A stretch of 64,000 nucleotides of DNA, from assembly GCF_009765735.1 (NCBI RefSeq), contig NZ_LMUW01000221.1, positions 229,586 through 293,585 of the forward strand, read 5' to 3'. The stretch comes from Xenophilus sp. L33. Lineage in GTDB: Bacteria; Pseudomonadota; Gammaproteobacteria; Burkholderiales; Burkholderiaceae_C. The position numbers and the translations under genes were made by a program. The notes beneath the pieces are model-generated. The model was not told the DNA's origin. It made no database searches and was given only the letters and a program-made list of their open reading frames with translations. Below are positions 25,475-33,669 of this stretch, one piece after another. Each line of letters opens with the position of its first letter. The stretch's first letter is position 1.

Positions 25475-26233
25475 ATGACTGACGAAACGATCCTGGAAGG
25501 CGCCGAGCCTTTCTTCTTCAAGGGCAACGACATCGGCGTGCTGGCCTGCCACGGCTTCACCGGCACCACGCAGAGCATGCGCTACCTGGGCGAGCAGCTG
25601 CACGGCGCCGGCTACACGGTGATCGGCCCGCGCCTGAAGGGCCACGGCATCTCGCCGGCGGCGATGGCGAAGACCACCGCCGCCGACTGGATCGAATCGG
25701 TCGACGAGGCGCTGGCCGAACTGCGCAAGACCTGCTCGCAGGTCTTCATGGTCGGCCTCTCGATGGGCGGCACGCTGACGCTCTACACCGCGGCCAAGCA
25801 TGCCGACGTGATCAAGGGCGCGATCCCGATCAACGCCGTGGTCCGCATCGGCAAGGCCGACATGGCCAGCGTCGTGTTCGACCGCTCGATGCCCGACACC
25901 GTGCCCGGCATCGGCTCCGACGTGAAGGACCCGAAGACCACCGAGCTGGCCTACCGCGAGGTGCCGGTGCCGGCCTTCCGCCAGATCTACGCGCTGGCCG
26001 GCGTGACCCACGACCTGCTGCCGCTCATCAAGTGCCCGACGCTGGTGATGCAGTCGCGCGAGGACCACGTGGTCGACCCGACCAACGGCCCGCGCATCGT
26101 CAAGGGACTGGGCTCCAAGCGGGCCGAGCTCTTGTGGCTGGAGGATTCGTACCACGTGGCGACGATCGACTTCGACAAGGAGCTGATCGCGCGCGAGGCG
26201 ATCGCGTTCATCCGGTCGATCGCGGGGAAGTAG
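25475..26233 (+). CDS. Carboxylesterase/monoacylglycerol-lipase-like alpha/beta hydrolase
   Basis: A 252-residue cytoplasmic esterase of the Est30/monoacylglycerol lipase group. The oxyanion segment is CHGFTGTTQSM, the nucleophile Ser lies in GLSMGG, the acid in SREDHVVDP and the His in EDSYHVATIDFD. There is no signal peptide. The layout of the His region closely resembles the hydrolase half of the fusion protein at 17926-19392, so the two are probably related, but here the nucleophile is a normal Ser. Position after the ABC importer suggests it hydrolyses the imported ester, which is inference. Confidence 0.87.
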   Translation: MTDETILEGAEPFFFKGNDIGVLACHGFTGTTQSMRYLGEQLHGAGYTVIGPRLKGHGISPAAMAKTTAADWIESVDEALAELRKTCSQVFMVGLSMGGTLTLYTAAKHADVIKGAIPINAVVRIGKADMASVVFDRSMPDTVPGIGSDVKDPKTTELAYREVPVPAFRQIYALAGVTHDLLPLIKCPTLVMQSREDHVVDPTNGPRIVKGLGSKRAELLWLEDSYHVATIDFDKELIAREAIAFIRSIAGK

Positions 26234-26236
26234 TCC

Positions 26237-26581
26237 TCAATACCAGTCCATCAGGTTGCCGACCCGCCCCGCCTCCACCTCGTGATGCCGCACGACCGTC
26301 TCGCGGTCGACCGTCATGTGGTCCTCGCTGCGGTTGTCCTGGCCGGTCGGCCTGCTCGCTTCGGCGCCGGCGAAGAGGCGCACGCTTTCCATCGAGTCCC
26401 AGAGCGAGAGGAACACAACCTCGGTGGTGCCGTCGCCGAGGTCGCGGTAGAGCGTCTTGGCCTCGAGGTTGCCCGGTGAAGCGCGCATCTGGGCCAGCTT
26501 GGCGTCCTCGACGTAGGCCTTGCAGAACTCGGTGTGCTCGGTGCGGATCCAGCAGGTCCAGGTACGTACGATGTGCTTCAT
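26237..26581 (-). CDS. Antibiotic biosynthesis monooxygenase-like (ABM) dimeric alpha-beta barrel protein
   Basis: A 114-residue protein resembling ABM-domain or ferredoxin-like dimeric barrel proteins. It begins KHIVRTWTCWIRTEH, contains the typical GNLEAKTLYRDLGDGTTEVV followed by FLSLWDSMESVRLFAG, and ends in a His/Glu-rich segment. Such proteins are heme-degrading or quinone-forming oxygenases or simple stress proteins. It is convergent with the esterase (3 bases between stops) and lies downstream of the crotonase gene on the minus strand. Confidence 0.7.
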   Translation of the reverse strand: MKHIVRTWTCWIRTEHTEFCKAYVEDAKLAQMRASPGNLEAKTLYRDLGDGTTEVVFLSLWDSMESVRLFAGAEASRPTGQDNRSEDHMTVDRETVVRHHEVEAGRVGNLMDWY

Positions 26582-26634
26582 GGGTGAGGTTCGAGGCGGA
26601 GGGTGGCCCAGGGCGGTTGTAGCAGCATCGCTGC

Positions 26635-27324
26635 TCAACCGGGTCCGTGGGCCGACGCCTCGCGCTCGAGCGCCCGCTGGAAGTCGCCGAGCGCCTCGCC
26701 GTGCACCAGCCGCTTGATGCGGCCGAGCGCCGTCGCGTCGAGCGTCGCCAGCTCGGCCGCCAGCTGCCGGGCCCGCAGGGGCAGCAGCGCGCGATCCGCC
26801 AGCTCCCACACCAGGCCCCAGGCATGCGCCTGCGTGGCGTCCAGCTCGCCGCCCAGCCACAGCATTCCCTTGGCGCGCCCGAGGCCGACCAGGCGCGGCA
26901 GCAGCGCATGCACGCCGCCCGTGCCCATGAGGCCCAGCCGCGCCTCGGGCAGCGCGAAGCGGGCGTCGTGGCTGGCGAGCACCAGGTCGCAGTCGAGCGC
27001 CAGCTCGAAGCCGGCACCGACGGCCCAGCCCTGCACCGCGGCGATCACCGGCTTGCGGCCCTGCACGAGCGCGGCCGCCAGCCGCTGCAGGTCGGCGACG
27101 AATGCATCGGTGGGTGGATCGTCGCGGTCCTTGCCGGCACAGAAGCCTCGGCCTTCCGCGCTGATCAGCAGGACGCGCACCGTGTCGTCCGACATCGCCC
27201 GCTCGACCGCGTCGGCCAGCGCGAGCACCAGCGAATGGGTGAGGGCGTTGAGGCGGGCGGGGCGGTTCAGGCGCAGCTCCAGCACGCCGTCGGCGGCGTG
27301 CCGGAGGAGTTCGTCGTGGGTCAT
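26635..27324 (-). CDS. Enoyl-CoA hydratase/isomerase family protein (short)
   Basis: A 229-residue crotonase, shorter than the usual 255-265. It has LELRLNRPARLNALT, the oxyanion loop RGFCAGKDRDD, VQGWAVGAGFELALDCDLVLAS and FALPEARLGLMGTGG with the catalytic-type Glu retained. The C-terminal trimerisation helix is short (HGEALGDFQRALEREA). It probably acts as a hydratase or isomerase on a CoA ester. It lies between the ABM-like gene and an SDR gene, all minus strand. Confidence 0.84.
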   Translation of the reverse strand: MTHDELLRHAADGVLELRLNRPARLNALTHSLVLALADAVERAMSDDTVRVLLISAEGRGFCAGKDRDDPPTDAFVADLQRLAAALVQGRKPVIAAVQGWAVGAGFELALDCDLVLASHDARFALPEARLGLMGTGGVHALLPRLVGLGRAKGMLWLGGELDATQAHAWGLVWELADRALLPLRARQLAAELATLDATALGRIKRLVHGEALGDFQRALEREASAHGPG

Positions 27325-27367
27325 GCCCGCGATTCTGGCGCACGAGGTCGTCGGACCTTCGCGGTCT

Positions 27368-28204
27368 TCAGCCGCCGTCGGTGGAGCGGGTCAGCGCTTC
27401 GTGGCGGTCCAGGCTCGCTCGCGTCGCCTCGAGCTTCGCGCGGACCAGCGCGAGCGCATCGCTGCCGAGCAGCAGGTGCTCCGGCGGTTCTGCCATGTCC
27501 ACCAGTTCGAGGATGGCTGCCGCCGCCTTGTCCGGGTCGCCCGGCTGCTTGCCGCTGCGGGCGGCGCGCGTTTCGCGGATCGGGTCGAAGAGCGCGTCGT
27601 AGTCGCCGATGGAGCGCGCGCTGCGCACCATCGAGCGACCGGCCCAGTCGGTCCGGAAGGAGCCCGGCGCGACCGCGGTGACCGCGATGCCGAAGCCCTT
27701 CACTTCCTTCGCCAGGGTCTCGGAGATGCCTTCGAGCGCGAACTTGCTGCCGCAGTAGAAGGCGATGCCGGGCATCGTGATGGTGCCGCCCATCGACGTG
27801 ATGTTGACGATGCGGCCGCGGCGCCGCCGCCGCATGAAGGGCAGGAAGGCCTGAATGACTGCGACCGCGCCGAAGACGTTCACCTCGAACTGCTGCCGCA
27901 GGTCGTCGAGCGTCGACTCCTCGAGGATGCCCTCGTGGCCGTAGCCGGCGTTGTTGACCAGCACGTCCACCGGCCCGATCTCCGCCTCGACGGCGGCGGC
28001 CAGCGGTGCGATGTTTTCGGCGCGCGTCAGGTCCAGCAGTCTTGCGCGGGCACGGCCGTGCCACGGCGCTTCGAATTCGGCGGCCGCCGCTTCGCTGCGA
28101 ACCGTGCCGACGACGCGGTGGCCGCGTTGCAGCGCGGCGTTGGCGAGGGCGCGGCCGAAGCCGCTGGCGACGCCGGTGATGAAGAAGGTCTTGGTGTTTT
28201 CCAT
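27368..28204 (-). CDS. Short-chain dehydrogenase (SDR)
   Basis: A 278-residue classical SDR. It has ITGVASGFGRA for the cofactor, NNAGYGHEG, the Ser in NITSMGGT and the YxxxK in FYCGSKFA. A C-terminal helical extension follows (PIRETRAARSGKQPGD). The start at 28204 (MENTKTF) matches the family N-terminus; the frame is open further upstream. It is divergent from an AraC regulator 125 bases away, a common arrangement in which the regulator controls the oxidoreductase. Confidence 0.88.
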   Translation of the reverse strand: MENTKTFFITGVASGFGRALANAALQRGHRVVGTVRSEAAAAEFEAPWHGRARARLLDLTRAENIAPLAAAVEAEIGPVDVLVNNAGYGHEGILEESTLDDLRQQFEVNVFGAVAVIQAFLPFMRRRRRGRIVNITSMGGTITMPGIAFYCGSKFALEGISETLAKEVKGFGIAVTAVAPGSFRTDWAGRSMVRSARSIGDYDALFDPIRETRAARSGKQPGDPDKAAAAILELVDMAEPPEHLLLGSDALALVRAKLEATRASLDRHEALTRSTDGG

Positions 28205-28329
28205 GCATCGATTCTGGAAGCGATGGGTTCGCGAGGCCAGCCGCGTTCCTCTGCTTATCTTGCCCATTCCTATGAGCAATGCGAAATTGCCCCCAGGCGG
28301 CAGTGTGCGAATTGATGCACATTACGCTG

Positions 28330-29280
28330 ATGAGCAAGAAACGCGATGCGACCACCGACCGCCGGGCAGCCATGGTCGCCCTCATGAAGCGGCTGGCGCC
28401 GCAGGAAGGCTACACGCGCACCGCGCTGCCGGACGTGCGCCTGCTTCGCTCGGATCGCCCCTTGGCCTCGACGCCGGTGCTCTACGAGCCGGGCATCGTC
28501 GTGGTCTGCCAGGGGTGCAAGCGCGGCCTGTGGGGCGATCAGGTCTACCTCTACGACGCGCAGCACTACCTCGCGGTGTCGGTGCCCGTCCCCTTCACCA
28601 TGGAGACGGACGCCAGTGCCGAGGAGCCGCTGCTGGCGATCTACTTCAGCCTCGATCTCGCGATGCTGGCGGGCCTCGCGCTGCAGGTCGACGAAATGGT
28701 CGATGCATCGGCCACTGCGCCGCTGGGCATGTTCTCCACGCCGCTGGACGATGCGCTGGCAGGCACCGTGCTGCGCTTTCTGGAGGCGCTGTGTTCGCCG
28801 CTCGAAGCGGTGTTGCTCGGCCCGTCGATCGTGCGGGAGATCTACTTCCGGGTGCTGGTCGGCGCGCAGGGCGGCGCCTTGCGCGCGGCTCTGGCCGGCC
28901 AGGGCCACTTCGGGAGGATCGCCAAGGCGCTGCGGCGCATCCACGGCGCCTTCGGCGAGCGGCTCAATGTCGAGCGGCTGGCGCGCGAGGCCGCCATGAG
29001 CGTGCCGAGCTTCCACGCGCACTTTCGCGAGGTCACGCAGCACTCGCCGATGCAATATCTCAAGTCGGTGCGGCTGCATCGCGCGCGGCTCCTGATGCTG
29101 CGCGAAGGCCGGACGGCGTCCGCCGCCTGCCTCGAGGTGGGTTATGAGAGCGCGTCGCAGTTCAGCCGCGAATTCAAGCGCTTCTTCGGCGCGAGCCCGG
29201 GCGACGAAGTCGCGCGGCTGAAGTCGAGCTTCGCCATGCCGGCCCTGCCGGAGCAGCTCGGATGGGTGACCTCGCACTGA
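28330..29280 (+). CDS. AraC-family transcriptional regulator (AraC_N type)
   Basis: A 316-residue regulator. The N-terminal half is the AraC_N cupin-like domain (STPVLYEPGIVVVCQG, VSVPVPFTMETDA). The C-terminal half has two helix-turn-helix units (LNVERLAREAAMSVPSFHAHF and ASAACLEVGYESASQFSREF). These regulators bind an alcohol, aldehyde or similar small inducer and activate a divergent SDR, here the gene at 27368-28204. The start at 28330 is chosen on N-terminal likeness; in-frame starts at 28315 and 28279 exist. Confidence 0.88.
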   Translation: MSKKRDATTDRRAAMVALMKRLAPQEGYTRTALPDVRLLRSDRPLASTPVLYEPGIVVVCQGCKRGLWGDQVYLYDAQHYLAVSVPVPFTMETDASAEEPLLAIYFSLDLAMLAGLALQVDEMVDASATAPLGMFSTPLDDALAGTVLRFLEALCSPLEAVLLGPSIVREIYFRVLVGAQGGALRAALAGQGHFGRIAKALRRIHGAFGERLNVERLAREAAMSVPSFHAHFREVTQHSPMQYLKSVRLHRARLLMLREGRTASAACLEVGYESASQFSREFKRFFGASPGDEVARLKSSFAMPALPEQLGWVTSH

Positions 29281-29301
29281 GGCCGTGCGCCTCGGCCCTC
29301 G

Positions 29302-30369
29302 CTATCCCAGCCAGCGCGCCAGGTTCTCCTGCACGAATACGTCGTCGGAGAGATCGCCATGCGTCGCCAGCACGCGGTCGATCTCCGCCGCCTGTCCTGC
29401 CCCCAGGCCTTCGTCCGGATCGAGGCACCAGATGCCTTCCAGCAGCCCCTGCCGACGCAGCACCTCGTGGCAACCCGCGATGCAGCCGTGGAAGTCGTTG
29501 GCGACGTCGAAGAACGCGGCATTGCAGTCCGTGACCTGCGAATCGAGCGCCAGCAACTCGGCGCTCAGGGCGCCGCCGTTCGCCGCCAGTTCCGCGTGCA
29601 CCCGTTCCAGCAGGCGCACCGCGCCGGCGGTCCAGACCGACCAGTGCCCGAGCAGCCCGCCGCGAAAGCGCACCGTGACCGGCGCGCCGTCGCGTTCGGC
29701 GACGAAGGGCAGCGCAAGGTCGAGCACGATGTGGTCGTCGTTGCCGGTGTAGAGGAAGACCCGCTCCTCCGCCCGCGCGGCGACCACGCCGCGCACCACG
29801 TCCAGCGTACGGTAGCGGTGGAAGGGCGCGACCTTGATCGCCAGCACGTTCGGCAGCGCCGCGAAGCGCCGCCAGAAGTCCTGCGACAGGCGCGGGCCGC
29901 CCACGGCGGTCTGCAGGTAGAAGCCGACCAGCGGCATCTCGCGGCTGACCGCCTCGCAGTGGGCGATGCGTTCGTCCTCCGACGCCGAGGCCATCGCCGC
30001 CAGGCTCAGCAGCCCGGCGTGGTAGCCGAGCGCGACCGCGGTGCGGGCTTCGGCACAGGCCTGCGCGGTGCCGCCGCAGAGGCCGGCGACCATGGCCATC
30101 GGCCGGTCGGTCCAGGCGCGCTGGTCTTCCATCGCGGCGGCCAGCACGGTCTCGTAGAGGCCGCGCTCGCGGATCGCGAACTGCGTGGTGTGCACGCCGA
30201 CCGCGAGACCGCCGGCGCCGGCGTCCACGTAGTAGCGGGTCAGCGCGCGCTGGCGCCGGCGGTCGAAGCGGCGCTCGGCGTCGAGCGCCAGCGGATGCGC
30301 GGGGATGACGGTGCCCCGGGCGAGCAGGTCGAGCACCGGGGCGGGAAGGTCGGAGCGTTGCAGTGGCAT
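29302..30369 (-). CDS. Dihydrodipicolinate synthase (DapA) family lyase/aldolase
   Basis: A 355-residue TIM-barrel class I lyase. The Schiff-base Lys lies in VLAIKVAPF and the partner Tyr in VGFYLQTA. The usual DapA GTTGE motif is replaced by GGLAVGVHTTQFAI, so lysine biosynthesis is unlikely. The protein is longer than DapA (about 290) and probably a catabolic aldolase or dehydratase for a 2-keto acid. Its start is 13 bases from the end of the epimerase gene upstream, suggesting an operon. Confidence 0.85.
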   Translation of the reverse strand: MPLQRSDLPAPVLDLLARGTVIPAHPLALDAERRFDRRRQRALTRYYVDAGAGGLAVGVHTTQFAIRERGLYETVLAAAMEDQRAWTDRPMAMVAGLCGGTAQACAEARTAVALGYHAGLLSLAAMASASEDERIAHCEAVSREMPLVGFYLQTAVGGPRLSQDFWRRFAALPNVLAIKVAPFHRYRTLDVVRGVVAARAEERVFLYTGNDDHIVLDLALPFVAERDGAPVTVRFRGGLLGHWSVWTAGAVRLLERVHAELAANGGALSAELLALDSQVTDCNAAFFDVANDFHGCIAGCHEVLRRQGLLEGIWCLDPDEGLGAGQAAEIDRVLATHGDLSDDVFVQENLARWLG

Positions 30370-30382
30370 CTGCGTCTCGCTT

Positions 30383-31444
30383 TCAGTACTTGCCGTCGCG
30401 CGCTTCGAACTTGGTGGGCTTGCCGTAGAGGCGCCCCTCGCGCGAGATCCAGTCGGCGACCCAGCCCAGCATGCGCGCGAGCGGCACCTTCGGATAGCCG
30501 AAGAGCCGCTCGGCCTCGCCGGTGTTCATCAGCCAGGCGGTCGGCGCCTCGGTGCCGGTGATCGTCGCCGGCTTGTCGAAGCAGCGGCCGAATTCCTCGG
30601 CCAGCCAGCGGATCGAGGTGGTCTCGGGGCCGCTCACGTTGAGCGGCGAGGTCGGCACCGTGGCCACCGCCAGGCAGCGCAGCGCCTGGGCGTTGGCGTC
30701 GCCCTGCCAGATGACGTTGACGTGGCCCATGGTGACGTCGACCGCTTCGCCGCGCCAGACCTTCAGCGCCACGTCGGCCAGCACGCCGTAGCGCAGGTCG
30801 ATCGCATAGCTGAGCCGGAAGAGGCGGCCGGGCGTGCCGTGCAGCCGCGAGAAATACTCGAACATGCGCTCGCGCGCGACGCAGGAGTTGGCGTATTCGC
30901 CCGGCGGCCCGGGCGGCAGGTCCTCGGCGGCGCCCTGGCCGGTCACCGGCACGAACGGGTAGACGCAGGCGGTCGAGAAGGCCACGATGCGCGAGCCGGC
31001 GAAGGCCTGCGCCACCAGCGCCGGCACGTGCGCGTTCATCGCCCAGGTGAGCGCGTTGTCGGCATCGGCGCCGAACTTGCGCCCGGCCATGAAGACCACG
31101 TTCGGGCATTTCGGCAGCGCCGCCAGCGCGGCGGGGTCGAGCAGGTCGCAGGCGATGGTCTCGATGCCGTGGCCTTCGAGCATCGTGCGCACTCCCGGCT
31201 CGCTGAAGCGCGCCACCGCGATCACCCGGCGCCCGGGCATCGCGTTGCGCGCCAGCCGCGCCAGGGTCGGGCCCATCTTTCCGCCGACGCCGAGCACCAT
31301 CAGGTCGCCGTCGAGGCCATGCAGGTCGTCGACCAGCTCCTGCGTGGGCGTGGCGAGGAAGTCCTCCAGCGCCTGCTCGTCGTCGAAGCGGTCGGGGAAG
31401 CGGCGCGGATCGAGCAGCGCCGATGGTCGGTCGGAAGGGTTCAT
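30383..31444 (-). CDS. NAD-dependent epimerase/dehydratase family protein
   Basis: A 353-residue extended-SDR protein. The Rossmann motif is VLGVGGKMGPTLARLA after an unusual 45-residue N-terminal extension. The region that should carry YxxxK reads EYANSCVARERMFEYF, so the lysine is Cys here. The enzyme may therefore use a different residue or have lost activity. It precedes the DapA-family gene in the same direction and is divergent from the Liv operon (156 bases). A sugar-acid or keto-acid substrate is likely, given the neighbour. Confidence 0.82.
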   Translation of the reverse strand: MNPSDRPSALLDPRRFPDRFDDEQALEDFLATPTQELVDDLHGLDGDLMVLGVGGKMGPTLARLARNAMPGRRVIAVARFSEPGVRTMLEGHGIETIACDLLDPAALAALPKCPNVVFMAGRKFGADADNALTWAMNAHVPALVAQAFAGSRIVAFSTACVYPFVPVTGQGAAEDLPPGPPGEYANSCVARERMFEYFSRLHGTPGRLFRLSYAIDLRYGVLADVALKVWRGEAVDVTMGHVNVIWQGDANAQALRCLAVATVPTSPLNVSGPETTSIRWLAEEFGRCFDKPATITGTEAPTAWLMNTGEAERLFGYPKVPLARMLGWVADWISREGRLYGKPTKFEARDGKY

Positions 31445-31522
31445 TGGATCGAAGGGTGGGCTGGATGGGCCATTCTTGCGCAAACCCGGTGAATGCCGCC
31501 GCGCTTATCGATGAATACCCTC

Positions 31523-31540
31523 GGTCGGTTTGCGCCGACC
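31523..31540. promoter_or_regulatory. Inverted repeat upstream of the Liv-type ABC operon
   Basis: GGTCGG-TTTGCG-CCGACC is a perfect 6-bp inverted repeat with a 6-base spacer, 60 bases before the binding-protein start. A separate 8-bp palindrome TTGCGCAA lies at 31476-31483, nearer the epimerase gene. Both are in the divergent control region and are operator candidates, or the first could form a leader hairpin. Confidence 0.4.
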
Positions 31541-31600
31541 CTGAAATACATTGGCAGCGCCCGCGGCTCGGCCGTCGCAATCCACATGAAGAGGCAAGAC

Positions 31601-32749
31601 ATGAGCATCTCGCGTCGACAATTCTCGTTGGCGGCCTCCGCGGCCGTGGTCCTTCCGGCCTTCGTGGGCCGGGTTTCGGCACAGGGCGCGACGATGAAGA
31701 TCGGCATGTGCGCGCCGGTCACCGGCCCCGCCGCCGAGTCGGGCCGCTATGCGCAGATCGGCGCGAAGATCGCGGTCGACGCGGTCAACAAGGCCGGCGG
31801 CGTGCTCGGCAAGCAGATCGAGCTGATCGTCGAGGACGACCAGACCACCAACCCGGGCATCGTGCTGGCCTTCTCCAAGCTGGCCTCGCAGCCCGACATC
31901 GTGGCCTTCCTCGGCTCGATCCGTTCGACCCAGGTGCATGCGATGGCGCCCGACGTGTTGAAGATCGCCAAGCCGGTGATGATCGGCGGCACCGACCCGG
32001 CGCTCACCCACATGGGCAACCCGTGGCTCTTCCGCTTCCGGCCGAACGACTCCTACTCGGGCAGCGTGCTGGCCGCCTACGGCGTGCAGACCCTGGGCAA
32101 GAAGAAGTGGGCCATCGTGCATTCGACCGACGCCTTCGGCACCGCCGGCGGCAAGGCGCTGACCGACGGGCTGGCCAAGCTGCCCGGCACCTCGGTGGTG
32201 CTCGACCAGGGCTATTCGAACCAGAGCCAGGACTTCACGCCGGTGGTGCTGGCGATCAAGCAGTCGGGCGCGGACATCCTCGGCTCCTACTTCACCTTCG
32301 AGAACGACCTCGGCGTCTTCGCCCGCCAGTTGCGCCAGCTCGGCGTGACGATCCCCTACGTCGGCTCGCCCTCGATCACCAACACCACGGCGCTCAAGCT
32401 GGCCGGGCCGGCGCTCTACGGCACCTTCGGCGTGGCCGACTACGCGGAAGACTCCAGCGACGCCGCCAAGGCCTTCGGCAAGGCCTACCGCGACGTCGCC
32501 CACGTGGCGGCCGACAACCAGTCGTCCTGGACCTTCGACGCGATCACGGTGCTGGCCAAGGCGATCAACAAGGCCGGCAAGACCGATCCGCAGGCGGTGC
32601 GCGAGGCCATCCTCGCCATCAAGGGCCATGCCGGCGCCGAAGGCGAATACAACTTCGACGCCAACGGCGACGGCCTGCACGGCTACAACGTGGTGCGCAA
32701 CGACAAGGGCAACATCGTCTTCGACAAGCACGTCGAAGCCAGCACCTGA
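31601..32749 (+). CDS. Branched-chain-type ABC transporter substrate-binding protein
   Basis: A 382-residue LivK-like periplasmic binding protein. The N-terminus MSISRRQFSLAASAAVVLPA has a twin-arginine-like SRRQF motif and a cleavage site near VSA-QGA. The mature protein begins MKIGMCAPVTGPAAESGRYA. The start at 31601 is supported by AAGAGGCAAGAC upstream; an in-frame ATG at 31586 is possible. It is the first gene of a complete importer (binding protein, permease, fused permease-ATPase, ATPase). The ligand may be an acid or aromatic rather than an amino acid. Confidence 0.9.
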   Translation: MSISRRQFSLAASAAVVLPAFVGRVSAQGATMKIGMCAPVTGPAAESGRYAQIGAKIAVDAVNKAGGVLGKQIELIVEDDQTTNPGIVLAFSKLASQPDIVAFLGSIRSTQVHAMAPDVLKIAKPVMIGGTDPALTHMGNPWLFRFRPNDSYSGSVLAAYGVQTLGKKKWAIVHSTDAFGTAGGKALTDGLAKLPGTSVVLDQGYSNQSQDFTPVVLAIKQSGADILGSYFTFENDLGVFARQLRQLGVTIPYVGSPSITNTTALKLAGPALYGTFGVADYAEDSSDAAKAFGKAYRDVAHVAADNQSSWTFDAITVLAKAINKAGKTDPQAVREAILAIKGHAGAEGEYNFDANGDGLHGYNVVRNDKGNIVFDKHVEAST

Positions 32750-32752
32750 TCG

Positions 32753-33628
32753 ATGGACCTGGCGCTCCAGCTGTTCTTCACCGGGCTGGGCATCGGCGCG
32801 GTCTACGCGCTGGTGGCGCTGGGCTTCGTGCTGATCTTCCGCGCCACCAACGTCGTCAACTTCGCGCAGGGCGAGTTCTCGATGGTCGGCGCCTACCTGA
32901 TGGTGGTGTTCGCGGTCGACCTGCAATGGCCCTACGGCTGGGCCTTCCTGGCGGCGCTGGCGGGCATGGCGCTGCTGGGCGTGGTGTTCAACCTGGGCGT
33001 GTACTACCCGCTGCGCAACCGCAGCTTCCTGCCGGTGATCATCGCCACCATCGGCGCCTCGATCTTCCTGTCGAACAGCGTGCTGGCGCTGTACGGGCCG
33101 CAGCCGCAGGTGCTGCCCGGCTGGTTCGACACGCCGGGGCTGCAAATCGGGCCGGTGTACCTCGACAGCCAGTACCTGCTGATCATGGTCGTCACGCTGC
33201 TGCTGGTGGCCTTCAACTTCTGGTTCTTCGAGCGCACCCTGCTCGGCAAGAAGCTGCAGGCCACTTCGCAGGACAAGGAGATGGCCTCGCTGCTGGGCAT
33301 CCCGGTGGCCTCGATGATCATGCTGACCTTCGTCTACTCGGCGCTGCTCGGCGGGGTCGCCGGCATCCTGGTCGCGCCGATCCTGTTCGTGTCGATCCAG
33401 ATGGGTTCGACCATCGCGCTGAAGGCCTTCGCCGCGACCATCATCGGCGGCTTCGGCGACGTCAAGGGCGCGATCATCGGCGGCCTGTCGCTCGGCGTGA
33501 TCGAGACCTTCGGCGCGGCGTACATCTCGGTGCCCTACAAGGACGGCTTCGCCTTCCTGGTGCTGGTCGCCTTCCTGATCTTCCGTCCGCAGGGCATCTT
33601 CGGCGAGCGGGTGGCGGAGAAGGCATGA
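32753..33628 (+). CDS. livH: Branched-chain-type ABC transporter permease (LivH-like)
   Basis: A 291-residue inner-membrane permease. The N-terminal GLGIGAVYALVALGFVLIFRATNVVNFAQGEFSMVGAY motif, in parts, is typical of LivH, and TSQDKEMASLLGIPV is the cytoplasmic loop that contacts the ATPase. It starts 3 bases after the binding-protein stop. Its own stop overlaps a tiny in-phase ATG that leads into the next permease (see 33625). Confidence 0.92.
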   Translation: MDLALQLFFTGLGIGAVYALVALGFVLIFRATNVVNFAQGEFSMVGAYLMVVFAVDLQWPYGWAFLAALAGMALLGVVFNLGVYYPLRNRSFLPVIIATIGASIFLSNSVLALYGPQPQVLPGWFDTPGLQIGPVYLDSQYLLIMVVTLLLVAFNFWFFERTLLGKKLQATSQDKEMASLLGIPVASMIMLTFVYSALLGGVAGILVAPILFVSIQMGSTIALKAFAATIIGGFGDVKGAIIGGLSLGVIETFGAAYISVPYKDGFAFLVLVAFLIFRPQGIFGERVAEKA

Positions 33629-33669
33629 GGCTCGATCGCCGCGCGCTGCCGCGCGAAGGACTGCAGTGA
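33625..33669 (+). CDS. Possible 14-codon coupling ORF between livH and livM
   Basis: ATG at 33625 overlaps the livH stop as ATGA, runs 14 codons (MRLDRRALPREGLQ) and ends with TGA at 33667, overlapping the GTG start of the next permease. It could carry ribosomes across the gap, or be chance. There is no independent evidence that it encodes a functional peptide. Confidence 0.2.
   Translation: MRLDRRALPREGLQ

Noticed and set aside
28280-28311. Two TGCGAA copies in the gap before the AraC gene as possible operator sites.
   Set aside because: The shared core is only six bases and the 26-base spacing fits no helical phasing.
29279-29293. A short GAGGC/GCCTC hairpin after the AraC gene.
   Set aside because: Only five base pairs, without a T-run; too weak to call a terminator.
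31505-33145. A 546-codon minus-strand frame opposite the Liv binding protein and permease.
   Set aside because: The plus strand carries clear family motifs; the antisense protein is low-complexity.
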